A stretch of DNA of 9,369 bases, from positions 1 through 9,369 of the forward strand of contig CAJGDH010000060.1 in NCBI GenBank assembly GCA_904502145.1, read 5' to 3'. Source of the stretch: an uncultured Eubacterium sp. (GTDB lineage Bacteria > Bacillota > Clostridia > Lachnospirales > Lachnospiraceae). The notes beneath the pieces were generated by a model, which was not told where the DNA came from, did no database searches, and saw only the letters and a program-made list of their open reading frames with translations. This document shows positions 1 through 6,693 of the stretch, in pieces. Position numbers and translations under genes: made by a program. Each line of letters begins with the position of its first letter. Position 1 is the stretch's first letter.

Positions 1-25
1 ATTATAACTTGCCTGCTGCATAAAA

Positions 26-1393
26 TTATTCCTTATTCTGAATGGCCTGAGATACTTCGCTTAACTTCATGCCGTTCGATCCCTTCAATAATACGATATC
101 CTCTTTCCTCACATAATCCAGCAGGAAAGCGGTAAGGGACTCCCTGTCCGGGAAATGTCCGGTACGGATCTTCCCGTTGTGATCTTCGATTCCCTTGAGA
201 ATCTCCCGGGAGAGATCTCCATAAACATATACCTCATCGATCTTCTCGCCTGCGATATATTCCCCGATCTGATAATGGTAGTCCCGCTCATCTTCACCAA
301 GCTCCAGCATGTCTGCCAGAACAGCGATCCTTCTCCCCGTGATGCCATCCATGGTGGATAAGACTCTCAGGGAAGCCCGCATGGAATCCGGGCTGGCATT
401 ATAGGTATCATCAATCAGATAACAAGCCCCGGCAGGGATCATCCGCTGCCTCTGCCCGTGGAAATGGCTTAATTCGCCCGCTGCTTCCCGGGGATCCAGA
501 CCCATCTGATGGGCAACGCCCAATGCTACCAGAGCATTCCTCACATAATGGTCCCCCATCACTTCCAGGCTGACCGGAAAACGCATATCCTCATGGCAGA
601 ATACAAATGAGGTGGACCCGTGTCTGGTCACGATCTCCTCGGCACGGTAGTCACATTCCCCGTCAAGGCCGTAGAAATAACTGTCAAAAGGAAGCTTTCC
701 TCGGTATCTCTTAAGGAAAGGATCATCTCCGTTCAGGAAGACCTTCCCGTCCGCAGGAAGCCCTTTAAGGATATCCATCTTCTCCAGACAGATATTCTCC
801 TGGGTTTTCAGCTGGGCGATATGGCTGACGCCGATCACGGTGACCACGGCGATGTTGGGCCGGATCATGGTGGTCAGCTTCTCGATCTGCCCCCTCTCGC
901 TCATGCCGATTTCCAGGACGGCCACCTGGTCCTCCTGGTCAATATGGGACAGGGTGAGAGGAACCCCCACCTGGCTGTTCTGGTTTCCCAGAGTCTGGAA
1001 TACTTTAAGCCCCGAGGATAAGGAGGAGGCGATCATCTCCCTGGTGGTGGTCTTTCCCACACTTCCGGTCACGGCGACCACAGGCAGGTTCAGCCGGTTT
1101 CTGTAATATGTTCCCACCTTCTGCATGGCCTCCAGGGTATCATCCACCCTGATCCAGGGTTTGTCCCCTTCAGCATGGTCATGCTCCTGGGTAAATGTGG
1201 CGCCGTTCAATTCCAGGGCACTGTCGATAAAACGGTGGGCGTCCACCCTCTCCCCGATGATGGGGACAAAGATGCTGTCCTCAGTGCCTGTCCTGGAATC
1301 GATGGAAAATTCGCGGATAACTTTGTTCTCATCTCCGCAGAGCAGTTTTCCTCCGGTCGCTTCTATTATATCTTTTACGGTGATATTCTCCAT
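26..1393 (-). CDS. murF: UDP-N-acetylmuramoyl-tripeptide--D-alanyl-D-alanine ligase (MurF)
   Basis: Cytoplasmic Mur ligase that uses ATP to add D-Ala-D-Ala to the UDP-MurNAc-tripeptide, the last soluble step of peptidoglycan precursor synthesis. The 455-residue product has the family's usual length and three-domain layout: N-terminal substrate domain (about 1-85), central ATPase (about 103-310) and C-terminal ligase domain (about 315-455). Visible motifs are the P-loop GSVGKTTT at 110-117, GNQNSQVGVP at 137-146, EIGM at 161-164, the IGVSHI block at 187-192, Lys205 in EKMDILK (likely equivalent of the carbamylated lysine) and DDTYNASPDSM at 328-338, which is typical of MurF rather than MurC, D or E. 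The ATG at 1393 follows AGGAGG with 5 bases between (minus strand), so the start is firm. It is separated from the upstream aminotransferase by a terminator and probably has its own promoter. No oddity in the reading frame; its stop lies 25 bases from the left edge. Confidence 0.97.
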   Translation of the reverse strand: MENITVKDIIEATGGKLLCGDENKVIREFSIDSRTGTEDSIFVPIIGERVDAHRFIDSALELNGATFTQEHDHAEGDKPWIRVDDTLEAMQKVGTYYRNRLNLPVVAVTGSVGKTTTREMIASSLSSGLKVFQTLGNQNSQVGVPLTLSHIDQEDQVAVLEIGMSERGQIEKLTTMIRPNIAVVTVIGVSHIAQLKTQENICLEKMDILKGLPADGKVFLNGDDPFLKRYRGKLPFDSYFYGLDGECDYRAEEIVTRHGSTSFVFCHEDMRFPVSLEVMGDHYVRNALVALGVAHQMGLDPREAAGELSHFHGQRQRMIPAGACYLIDDTYNASPDSMRASLRVLSTMDGITGRRIAVLADMLELGEDERDYHYQIGEYIAGEKIDEVYVYGDLSREILKGIEDHNGKIRTGHFPDRESLTAFLLDYVRKEDIVLLKGSNGMKLSEVSQAIQNKE

Positions 1394-1411
1394 GGTTTCC
1401 TCCTCAAAAAG

Positions 1412-1432
1412 ACAGGAAATAAAGCTTCCTGT
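1412..1432 (-). promoter_or_regulatory. Leader hairpin just upstream of the murF ribosome binding site
   Basis: Inverted repeat ACAGGAA / TTCCTGT with a 7-base spacer. On the minus strand it is followed by CTTTTT and then directly by the AGGAGG of murF. It could fold in the leader RNA as a weak attenuator-like hairpin or act as a small operator. The stem is only 7 bp and moderately AT-rich, so a role is unproven. Confidence 0.3.
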
Positions 1433-1479
1433 TCAAGTCATTCTCAAGTCATTCTATACAGTAAAAAACGCTCTGCCAT
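1418..1479 (-). promoter_or_regulatory. Candidate murF promoter region
   Basis: Two sigma-A-like candidates read toward murF on the minus strand. The better one has ATGGCA (1474-1479), a 17-base spacer and TAGAAT (1451-1456); its -35 box lies inside the stem of the preceding terminator. The second has TTGAGA (1442-1447), an 18-base spacer and TTTATT (1418-1423). A promoter is expected here because the terminator should stop transcription from the aminotransferase gene. Which of the two is used cannot be decided by eye. Confidence 0.35.
1434..1455. repeat. Perfect tandem 11-bp direct repeat upstream of murF
   Basis: CAAGTCATTCT occurs twice back to back (1434-1444 and 1445-1455). One full helical turn separates equivalent positions, as expected for a pair of binding sites on one face of DNA, and the repeat overlaps the candidate murF promoter boxes. 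It may equally be a chance slippage duplication. Confidence 0.75.
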
Positions 1480-1497
1480 ATGAATATGGCAAAGCGT
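1463..1497 (-). terminator. Rho-independent terminator after the aminotransferase gene
   Basis: On the minus strand a 13-bp stem (arms 1485-1497 and 1468-1480) closes a TTCA tetraloop and is followed at once by a run of six T residues (1463-1468, the first pairing at the stem base). The only imperfect pair, 1473 with 1492, is a G-U wobble in minus-strand RNA but C-A in plus-strand RNA, which supports action on minus-strand transcripts. It lies about 100 bases beyond the aminotransferase stop codon, isolating that gene from murF. Confidence 0.9.
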
Positions 1498-1598
1498 CAG
1501 TATTTCTCTCTGATCAATTGATTGCCAACAAAAGTAGTGTATAACAATCAAGCTGATGTTTCAAGTGGTTTTTTCAGAACGTCTGTTCTTGTCTCTTT

Positions 1599-2879
1599 CT
1601 ATTTCTCCAGCAGTTTTTCCACTGTCACCAGTTTGACACAGGTGATGAAGAGTTTCGCGGCAGTAATGATCTCATCCAGCGGCGGGAAGGAGGGAGCGAT
1701 CCTGATGTTGGAGTCCTTCGGATCAACGCCGTTAGGGAAGGTCGCGCCGGCTGCCGTCATCACAACACCGGCTTCCCGGCACTTGGATACGATCTTTTTC
1801 GCGCATCCTTCCATGGCATCAAAGGAAATGAAATAACCGCCGTAGGGGCGGGTCCATTCCGCGATCCCCAGGTCTTTTAATTCCTGGTCGAACAGGTCCA
1901 GGATCCCGTCAAATTTCGGGCGCAGGATATCCGCATGGCGTACCATATGTCTGCGCATCCCCTCAATATCCCCGAAAAATCTCACATGTCTGAACTGGTT
2001 GATCTTGTCGTAGCCGATGGTCTGCCAGATCAGGTGAGAAAGGATATCCTTGATGTTGTTCTCCGATGCCGAGATGGCTGCGATACCGGATCCCGGGAAG
2101 GTGATCTTGGATGTGGAGGCAAACTGGTAGACGATATCCGGATTACCTGCCTTCTCACATTCATCCATGATGTTCAGAAGCTTCATTTCCTTCCCCGGAT
2201 AGAGGTGGTGGATCGCGTAGGCATTATCCCAGAAGATACGGAAGTCCTTGGCTGCCGGTTTCAGGCGGGCAAACCTTCTTACGGTCTCATCGGAATAAAC
2301 GATCCCGGTGGGGTTGGAATACAGAGGCACACACCAGATTCCCTTGACGTAGGGATCGTGGTTGACATATTTCTCCACCAGATCCATGTCGGGGCCGTCC
2401 TCATTCATGGGAATGGGGATCATCTCGAAACCGAACTGGGAGATGATGCCGAAATGACGGTCATACCCGGGAACGGGGCAGAGGAACTTCACATGGTCAA
2501 GCCTGCACCAGGGAACGGATCCCATGATCCCGAACATATAGGCCCGGGCCACGGTATCGTACATGGCATTGAGGCTGGAATTACCGAAGATGATGGTCTG
2601 GGAAGCCTTGACTCCCATCAGGTCTCCCATCAGCCTCTTGGCTTCAGGAATACCGTCCAGGACGCCGTAATTACGCACATCCGTACCGTCCGCGGCCACA
2701 AGGTCCACATCGCCCAGAATGGTCATCATGCCCTTGCTGATCTGCAGCTGTTCATCCGAAGGTTTACCCCTGGCCATGTTGAGGCTGAGCCCCATCTCCT
2801 TCCAGGCGGCATACTCCTTCAACAGCCCTTCATGCAGCTGTTCTAATTCTGCTCTATCTAAATCCTTATAAGCTTTCAT
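1599..2879 (-). CDS. PLP-dependent aspartate-type aminotransferase (AspT/MocR-like family)
   Basis: Fold-type I class I/II aminotransferase, predicted to move the amino group of aspartate (or a related amino acid) to 2-oxoglutarate in the cytosol. The N-terminal block LSLNMARGKPSDEQL (31-45) and the 426-residue length match the aspartate aminotransferase subgroup exemplified by Corynebacterium AspT, often listed as the MocR-type aminotransferase domain, without any DNA-binding extension here. Visible residues are SNPTG at 188-192, DNAYAIHHL at 218-226 (PLP pyridine and O3' contacts), the Schiff-base Lys258 in STSKITFPGSG, and Arg393 in NIRIAPSFP for the substrate carboxylate. The ATG at 2879 follows AGGAGG with 6 bases between. 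It is preceded by its own promoter candidates and followed by a strong terminator, so it is probably monocistronic, although no terminator is seen between it and the upstream signalling operon. Substrate specificity cannot be read from sequence alone. Confidence 0.93.
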   Translation of the reverse strand: MKAYKDLDRAELEQLHEGLLKEYAAWKEMGLSLNMARGKPSDEQLQISKGMMTILGDVDLVAADGTDVRNYGVLDGIPEAKRLMGDLMGVKASQTIIFGNSSLNAMYDTVARAYMFGIMGSVPWCRLDHVKFLCPVPGYDRHFGIISQFGFEMIPIPMNEDGPDMDLVEKYVNHDPYVKGIWCVPLYSNPTGIVYSDETVRRFARLKPAAKDFRIFWDNAYAIHHLYPGKEMKLLNIMDECEKAGNPDIVYQFASTSKITFPGSGIAAISASENNIKDILSHLIWQTIGYDKINQFRHVRFFGDIEGMRRHMVRHADILRPKFDGILDLFDQELKDLGIAEWTRPYGGYFISFDAMEGCAKKIVSKCREAGVVMTAAGATFPNGVDPKDSNIRIAPSFPPLDEIITAAKLFITCVKLVTVEKLLEK

Positions 2880-2906
2880 GTCATCCTCCTGATGGTTGAT
2901 ATCAAG

Positions 2907-2939
2907 GACAGTATCCGGTTTTTGTCAGGATACTGTCAA
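2907..2939 (-). promoter_or_regulatory. Candidate aminotransferase promoter embedded in a perfect inverted repeat
   Basis: On the minus strand TTGACA (2934-2939, a perfect -35 match), an 18-base spacer and GATACT (2910-2915, four of six -10 bases) place a start near 2903, giving a leader of about 24 bases that holds the ribosome binding site. The arms GACAGTATCC (2907-2916) and GGATACTGTC (2928-2937) form a perfect 10-bp inverted repeat with an 11-base spacer that overlaps both promoter boxes, the geometry expected of an operator. If transcription starts upstream instead, the same bases would form a leader hairpin. Confidence 0.55.
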
Positions 2940-2944
2940 ATGTC

Positions 2945-2973
2945 ATTCTAGTCCATTTCAGGAGAAAATGCAA
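2945..2973 (-). promoter_or_regulatory. Second, upstream promoter candidate for the aminotransferase gene
   Basis: Minus-strand TTGCAT (2968-2973), a 17-base spacer and TAGAAT (2945-2950, five of six -10 bases). Transcription from here would begin near 2938, so the RNA would open with the 10-bp inverted repeat. The surrounding gap 2941-3080 is AT-rich; it holds no plausible gene and only a weak 5-bp hairpin without a T run, so no convincing terminator for the upstream operon was found. Confidence 0.3.
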
Positions 2974-3080
2974 GTTATTTTTATATAAATTTCATTTTTG
3001 CCCTGTTTTATTCCATGTAATATGGATTCTGCAGGAAATGTTTGAATTTTTATCTGTGTAATCTTACAAATTTATCTTTC

Positions 3081-3542
3081 CTACTCTTCCAGGGGAGGCG
3101 GATCCTCCGTGATCAGGGAGATCTTCATGAGAAGGCTCCGGGTATGGCGCCGTAGGAGGCTTTCCTCCAGAGCTGCCGCATCCTCTCCCCCGATCCGGGT
3201 CAGGGTGAGCATAAATGTATTTCTTTTATGGCGGAGCAATCCGGGGCGAAGATCCTCCTTCTCCTCGGGGGAAGTTTTCAGAACCGCGCAGGCCAGCACA
3301 TTTCCTTCTCCGTCCATGAGGGACAGACTGCTGCCTTCCTCCCTTTCTCCTTTTACCGGGTCACCCTTGACGGTAAAGTCCAGGGGGGAGGATTCCGGTT
3401 CCATGGATTCCACATAGAAGAGGAAGAGGGCATTTTCATGGATGGTCATGACCCTTGTCTTCCAGGGCTCCAGCCGGGCCTCCTGATCAGCCCGGTATCG
3501 CTCCATGGTCCTGTCATGGAATGCTTTTAATCTGCGAAACAT
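3081..3542 (-). CDS. Small protein of unknown family, last gene of the signalling operon
   Basis: I do not recognise this 153-residue product. The frame stays open to a TTG at 3557, but the ATG at 3542 is preferred because GGAGG stands 6 bases before it on the minus strand; this start lies inside the preceding gene, giving a 29-bp overlap and likely translational coupling. The protein opens with a basic, amphipathic helix-like stretch (MFRRLKAFHDRTMERYR). A region with alternating hydrophobic residues follows (about 30-130), suggesting beta strands, for example VMTIHENALFLFYVE and NTFMLTLTRI. It ends in an acidic, proline-rich tail. No signal peptide, membrane segment, metal cluster or catalytic motif is visible. 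Position as the terminal gene of a kinase/phosphatase/vWA operon suggests a substrate, scaffold or ligand-binding accessory role, which is inference only. Confidence 0.8.
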   Translation of the reverse strand: MFRRLKAFHDRTMERYRADQEARLEPWKTRVMTIHENALFLFYVESMEPESSPLDFTVKGDPVKGEREEGSSLSLMDGEGNVLACAVLKTSPEEKEDLRPGLLRHKRNTFMLTLTRIGGEDAAALEESLLRRHTRSLLMKISLITEDPPPLEE

Positions 3543-4794
3543 TTTCTTCCTCCGCAATGATCTTCTTCAGATTCTCCCAGCCTTCACAGAAGCTGTCCCG
3601 GCCGGGGATCAGCCGGATCTGTACCTTTCTTGCCGCCAGCTTTCCAAGCTTATCAAGGCAGACCCTGAACATGGGATTGTTCTCGATCTTTCCGTCCGAC
3701 AGGATATAAAGTCGGAATGACCCCTCGGTCTTCTGCCGGCCGGCCTCCGCCACCATCTCCTCCATCCGGTCACAGGCGATCAGCAGTGCTTCCACCATAT
3801 CGTATTCCCGGATGGAATGAGGAATCTGTACCCGGTATCCCTGCGGATACTCTGCGGGTTCCCTCTTTTTTATCACACCGTCGCCGTAGACAAAACCCTG
3901 AAGGAGATGGAATCTCCCGAGTTTCTGCTCTGTTTCCAGGGTATCATGAACCTCGTAAAGCATACGGCTGATCTCCAGGGAATTGGTTCTCTCTGTCCTT
4001 AAGATGGCGAAAAGAACAGTCACGGTCCTGTCCGCAGCCGGTCCCTCTGCCATTCCGGTCAGATCCGGATCATTCTCCTTATCCTCAGGGAGGTCCTTTG
4101 CCTTCAGGCGGCCCGCCATGTTCTCGTAGCTTTCCTCCAGGCGGACAGCCTTATCCAGCTCCTCCACCCACCTTGCGGGGGACAGGACCATGCCCTGTTC
4201 GAAAATCCCCTTCCATGCCGGGGGAAGAGTGCCATAGAAAAGGCTGCTGTAATCCCTGCCGTTATCTGCGGGGGGAGTGCGGAGATTGCCTCTGGATCCG
4301 GCCACCAGGATCCGGTAGAGAAAGCGCTGATCAGCCAGGAGCTGGCTTTTTTCATCGAACAGTTCCAGTTCTCCCAGAAGCCTTTCATCCTCCGGATACC
4401 ATTCATAGTCCTGCTCCAGATCAAGCAGCTGGAACCGGTCCGGATGGATCAGGTACAGGGGATATCCGCTGTCATCAAGATTGACCAGGACGTCCTCCGG
4501 GTCAAAGAGACCGGGATAGATATGACGTTCCATCAGCTGCTGCTGGATCCGGGCCATGTTCCCGGCGATCTTATAGAGTACAAGACAGTCCACATGGTAT
4601 CTGTCCATGTTTTTTTTCAAAAACAGTTCTTTCAGAGGCAGTATATTTTCTTTTTGAAGCAGGGCAGACTCGTCAAAGATGATCTCAGGGATCTCCTTAA
4701 GCTGCCGGACCACCGGATGGTTGTCCCGGAATAAGGCCTCCTTGCCGGACCGGTCCATGACCGCCGTCTCCGCCCTGTATTTTTCCTCAGACAC
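3514..4794 (-). CDS. Predicted pseudokinase fused to a degenerate vWA-like domain
   Basis: A 426-residue protein read here as a two-part fusion; no family name is certain. Residues about 70-225 look like a kinase C-lobe. HIYPGLFDPEDVLVNLDDSGYP (from 91) lines up with the catalytic loop of the kinase two genes upstream (HRDLKPENLMVSPDGD), but the catalytic Asp is Gly95, the metal Asn is Asp101 and the DFG position reads HPD (117-119). ADQRFLYRILVAG (from 154) and SPARWVEELDKA (205-216) resemble helices F and I. Little N-lobe is left. Residues about 255-405 look vWA-like: a hydrophobic strand (257-265) leads to RTERTNS where DxSxS should be, and LYILSDG (362-368) resembles the third MIDAS segment. 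The start is GTG at 4794, with an 8-bp overlap with the vWA gene and GGGGG 9 bases ahead; an internal ATG (codon 13) is a weaker alternative. Likely a scaffold or adaptor for the operon's kinase and vWA proteins (inference). Confidence 0.75.
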   Translation of the reverse strand: MSEEKYRAETAVMDRSGKEALFRDNHPVVRQLKEIPEIIFDESALLQKENILPLKELFLKKNMDRYHVDCLVLYKIAGNMARIQQQLMERHIYPGLFDPEDVLVNLDDSGYPLYLIHPDRFQLLDLEQDYEWYPEDERLLGELELFDEKSQLLADQRFLYRILVAGSRGNLRTPPADNGRDYSSLFYGTLPPAWKGIFEQGMVLSPARWVEELDKAVRLEESYENMAGRLKAKDLPEDKENDPDLTGMAEGPAADRTVTVLFAILRTERTNSLEISRMLYEVHDTLETEQKLGRFHLLQGFVYGDGVIKKREPAEYPQGYRVQIPHSIREYDMVEALLIACDRMEEMVAEAGRQKTEGSFRLYILSDGKIENNPMFRVCLDKLGKLAARKVQIRLIPGRDSFCEGWENLKKIIAEEENVSQIKSIP

Positions 4795-5461
4795 CGATGG
4801 ATACCCCCTTCATCAGATCCTTCAACGGTTTCACCACATTTTCGATCATCTCCGAGCTCAGAGGTTTGAGCAGGTGGTCGATCCTGATGAACATGGGAGA
4901 TGCCTCCTCGTCTATGCTGCCGTCCGCATTGATAAAGGCAAAACGGAAATCCTCCTCACTCATCCGGTCGGTGGTGAAAAAGACCGCCTGGCCCACCGGC
5001 ATGTCCAGGAAGCTTCCCCGGTCATTGCTGCCATAGGCATCGGAGAAGAGCAGGATGGCATGGTTTCTCCCGTAACCGTTGAACTTGGACAGGGACTTCC
5101 TGATGGCTGTATGCACCGATTCCCTGCCGTCATCCCCGCCTCCGTAGAGAGGGATGCTTCGCATTTTTTTCAAAAACTGCACCGAGTCATCGGTAAACCA
5201 GGAATCCTCAAAACGGATACACTCCGTGTCTTCCCCGTGTTCCTCATCCCGGATAATGGTCATGCCCAGCCTGGGATAGACATCGTATTTCTGCAGGGCT
5301 TCCACGAAATGTACCGCGGCAAAGTAAACGGCGGGATACAGGGTATACATGGAAGCCGTACCGTCAATGATGAAGTCAAGGTAGAGGGTGAATGCCTTCT
5401 CCTGCTCCTCCCTGACGATTTTCTGTAATTCTTCCGGAATCTCCGGATTATAACGTCCCAT
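4787..5461 (-). CDS. vWA domain protein, TerY-like
   Basis: A 224-residue single-domain cytosolic protein. Residues about 24-200 form a von Willebrand A fold: LDFIIDGTASM (28-38) carries the first MIDAS motif as DxTxS, GGGDDGRESVHTA (107-119) occupies the second MIDAS segment, and ILLFSDAYGS (136-145) supplies the third Asp (141). These are ligands for a divalent metal used to bind partner proteins. Lone vWA proteins of this size beside a PP2C phosphatase and a kinase are the hallmark of the TerY-phosphorylation triad, where the vWA protein is thought to be a scaffold or phosphorylation target. The ATG at 5461 has AAGGAG 6 bases upstream and begins 11 bases after the kinase stop codon. The Thr normally found in the second MIDAS segment is not evident; the GGGDD variant may supply an acidic ligand instead. 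Confidence 0.85.
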   Translation of the reverse strand: MGRYNPEIPEELQKIVREEQEKAFTLYLDFIIDGTASMYTLYPAVYFAAVHFVEALQKYDVYPRLGMTIIRDEEHGEDTECIRFEDSWFTDDSVQFLKKMRSIPLYGGGDDGRESVHTAIRKSLSKFNGYGRNHAILLFSDAYGSNDRGSFLDMPVGQAVFFTTDRMSEEDFRFAFINADGSIDEEASPMFIRIDHLLKPLSSEMIENVVKPLKDLMKGVSIGV

Positions 5462-5472
5462 AGTTTTCTCCT

Positions 5473-6693
5473 TTATCTGATCTCCATAACTTTGATCCGT
5501 GTCCCCGCATACATGTAGGTATCCCCCACACTGACCTGCGCCGGGTCTTTAATCTCTACGGGATGGCAGTCCTCATGGAGGACCACCGCTTTCATCCGGC
5601 TGCCCACCCGGTAGAAGGACAGGATATGTCCGCTGATCCGCCCGTTCTGGCTGCGTTCCTGCTTGAGGCCGAAACGGATGGGGACAAAGCGGCAGTCCTT
5701 CACATAAGGGCGGTAGGTTACCTCTCCGATCCGGTAGGAGAACCGGATCACATCATCCTCTTCTTCCTCCCGATCAAGCAGTTCAGGCAGGTCAGTCCAC
5801 AGATCATGGCTTTTCAGGTATGTCTCCATGTCCCGGATGACCTGGCGGATATCCCTGTAGCGGTCTTCTTCCGGGGCGATCATCCCTGCGATGATCCTGC
5901 GGATCTCCGGATCCACCCCGGGCATCTCTTTTAAGGTATAGGCGTAGGAATCCCCCAACAGCTGCCTCTGGATCTCCTCATTCCCGTGGAAATGGTGGGT
6001 CCCGGTATAGAGGAAGAAAAGGACAAGGCCTGCCGCGTAGATGTCCATGGCCGGACTGGGAACATAGCCGCTCCAGTAGCGGGGATCCACATATCCGGGA
6101 GTCCCTTTCTGCTCCCTCCGCTGCATGAGGGTGTGGCTGGAATTGTGCAGGTGGACCCAGTCAAAATCCACGATCTTCACCACATCTCCATCGGGGGAAA
6201 CCATAAGGTTTTCCGGCTTTAAGTCCCGGTGGATGACCGGGTCAGTCTCATAGAGGGACATGTAGTAGTCTATCCCGTAGAGAAATTTCAGGGCAATCCT
6301 GTGGCAGACTTTAAGTCTGCTCTTCCAGCTGTCCCCCTGTATCCCGTTCTGATAAAGAAGATCGGAGAGATCTTTCTCCGGGATATACTCCATCAGGGTG
6401 ATGAATCGTTTGTTCTTCTCATCCAGCATGCCCCCGTAGATCCTGATGATGTAGGGGGAATAAAGCTGAACCTTACTCTCCTTCTCCACATAGACACTGT
6501 CCATCTCGTCACAGAAGATGACCTTCAGGAAGTAATCCTTCCCGGAATACAGGTCGCGGGCTGCCAGCCCCTGCTTTCCTGCCTTCCTGTAGATCTCCTT
6601 AATCATCTTCAGGGAGACCTGCAAGGAGTCCCCCTGAACATCACGGTCTTTTATCCATAAAAAGGTATCGCCTTCTTCAAAATAATGACTCAT
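5473..6693 (-). CDS. Serine/threonine protein kinase with a C-terminal beta-rich extension
   Basis: Hanks-type kinase that should transfer ATP gamma-phosphate to Ser/Thr of partner proteins in the cytosol. Of 406 residues, about 25-295 are the kinase domain: Lys57 in DYFLKVI (VAIK lysine), catalytic loop HRDLKPEN at 155-162 (Asp157, Lys159, Asn162), metal Asp176 in DFD (replacing DFG), activation-loop end KGTPGYVDP at 197-204, and Asp217 in MDIYAAG of helix F. The set is complete, so activity is expected; the glycine loop (about 36-45) is loose. An acidic linker (309-314) leads to about 90 residues of alternating hydrophobic pattern with no recognised family, ending VSVGDTYMYAGTRIKVMEIR, faintly like the last strands of an FHA domain. 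There are no transmembrane segments or PASTA repeats, so it is not PrkC. The ATG overlaps the phosphatase stop as ATGA (4 bp), with AAGGGG 9 bases upstream, implying coupled synthesis of the opposing enzymes. Confidence 0.93.
   Translation of the reverse strand: MSHYFEEGDTFLWIKDRDVQGDSLQVSLKMIKEIYRKAGKQGLAARDLYSGKDYFLKVIFCDEMDSVYVEKESKVQLYSPYIIRIYGGMLDEKNKRFITLMEYIPEKDLSDLLYQNGIQGDSWKSRLKVCHRIALKFLYGIDYYMSLYETDPVIHRDLKPENLMVSPDGDVVKIVDFDWVHLHNSSHTLMQRREQKGTPGYVDPRYWSGYVPSPAMDIYAAGLVLFFLYTGTHHFHGNEEIQRQLLGDSYAYTLKEMPGVDPEIRRIIAGMIAPEEDRYRDIRQVIRDMETYLKSHDLWTDLPELLDREEEEDDVIRFSYRIGEVTYRPYVKDCRFVPIRFGLKQERSQNGRISGHILSFYRVGSRMKAVVLHEDCHPVEIKDPAQVSVGDTYMYAGTRIKVMEIR

Noticed and set aside
1560..1598. 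AGAAC/GTTCT hairpin immediately after the aminotransferase stop codon as a terminator
   Set aside because: The stem is 5 bp and is followed by A residues, not T residues, on the minus strand. The hairpin at 1463-1497 is far stronger.
1935..2846. Long plus-strand open frame (303 codons) opposite the aminotransferase gene
   Set aside because: It is a shadow of a gene with intact PLP and substrate motifs. The translation is low in complexity and rich in His, Gly and Asp, with no recognised domain.
2993..3032. Hairpin TCCAT-N5-ATGGA as terminator of the signalling operon
   Set aside because: The stem is only 5 bp and has no T run on the minus strand.
3543..3557. TTG start for the small terminal operon protein
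   Set aside because: The ATG five codons later is preceded by GGAGG at good spacing; part of that site would be coding if TTG were used.
4611..4625. Run of eight A residues on the minus strand within the pseudokinase gene, including A AAA AAC in frame, as a programmed frameshift site
   Set aside because: A -1 shift reaches a stop after about 13 codons and yields no sensible product. A similar T5-G-A7 run in the vWA gene (near 5166) suggests ordinary Phe-Leu-Lys-Lys coding. No stimulatory hairpin was evident.
4679..5428. Plus-strand open frame of 249 codons opposite the vWA and pseudokinase genes
   Set aside because: Antisense to two coupled genes with motif support; no domain or convincing ribosome binding site.
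5473..6693. Assignment of the kinase as PrkC with the phosphatase as PrpC
   Set aside because: The kinase has no transmembrane segment or PASTA repeats, and rsgA and rpe, the usual neighbours, are not present.
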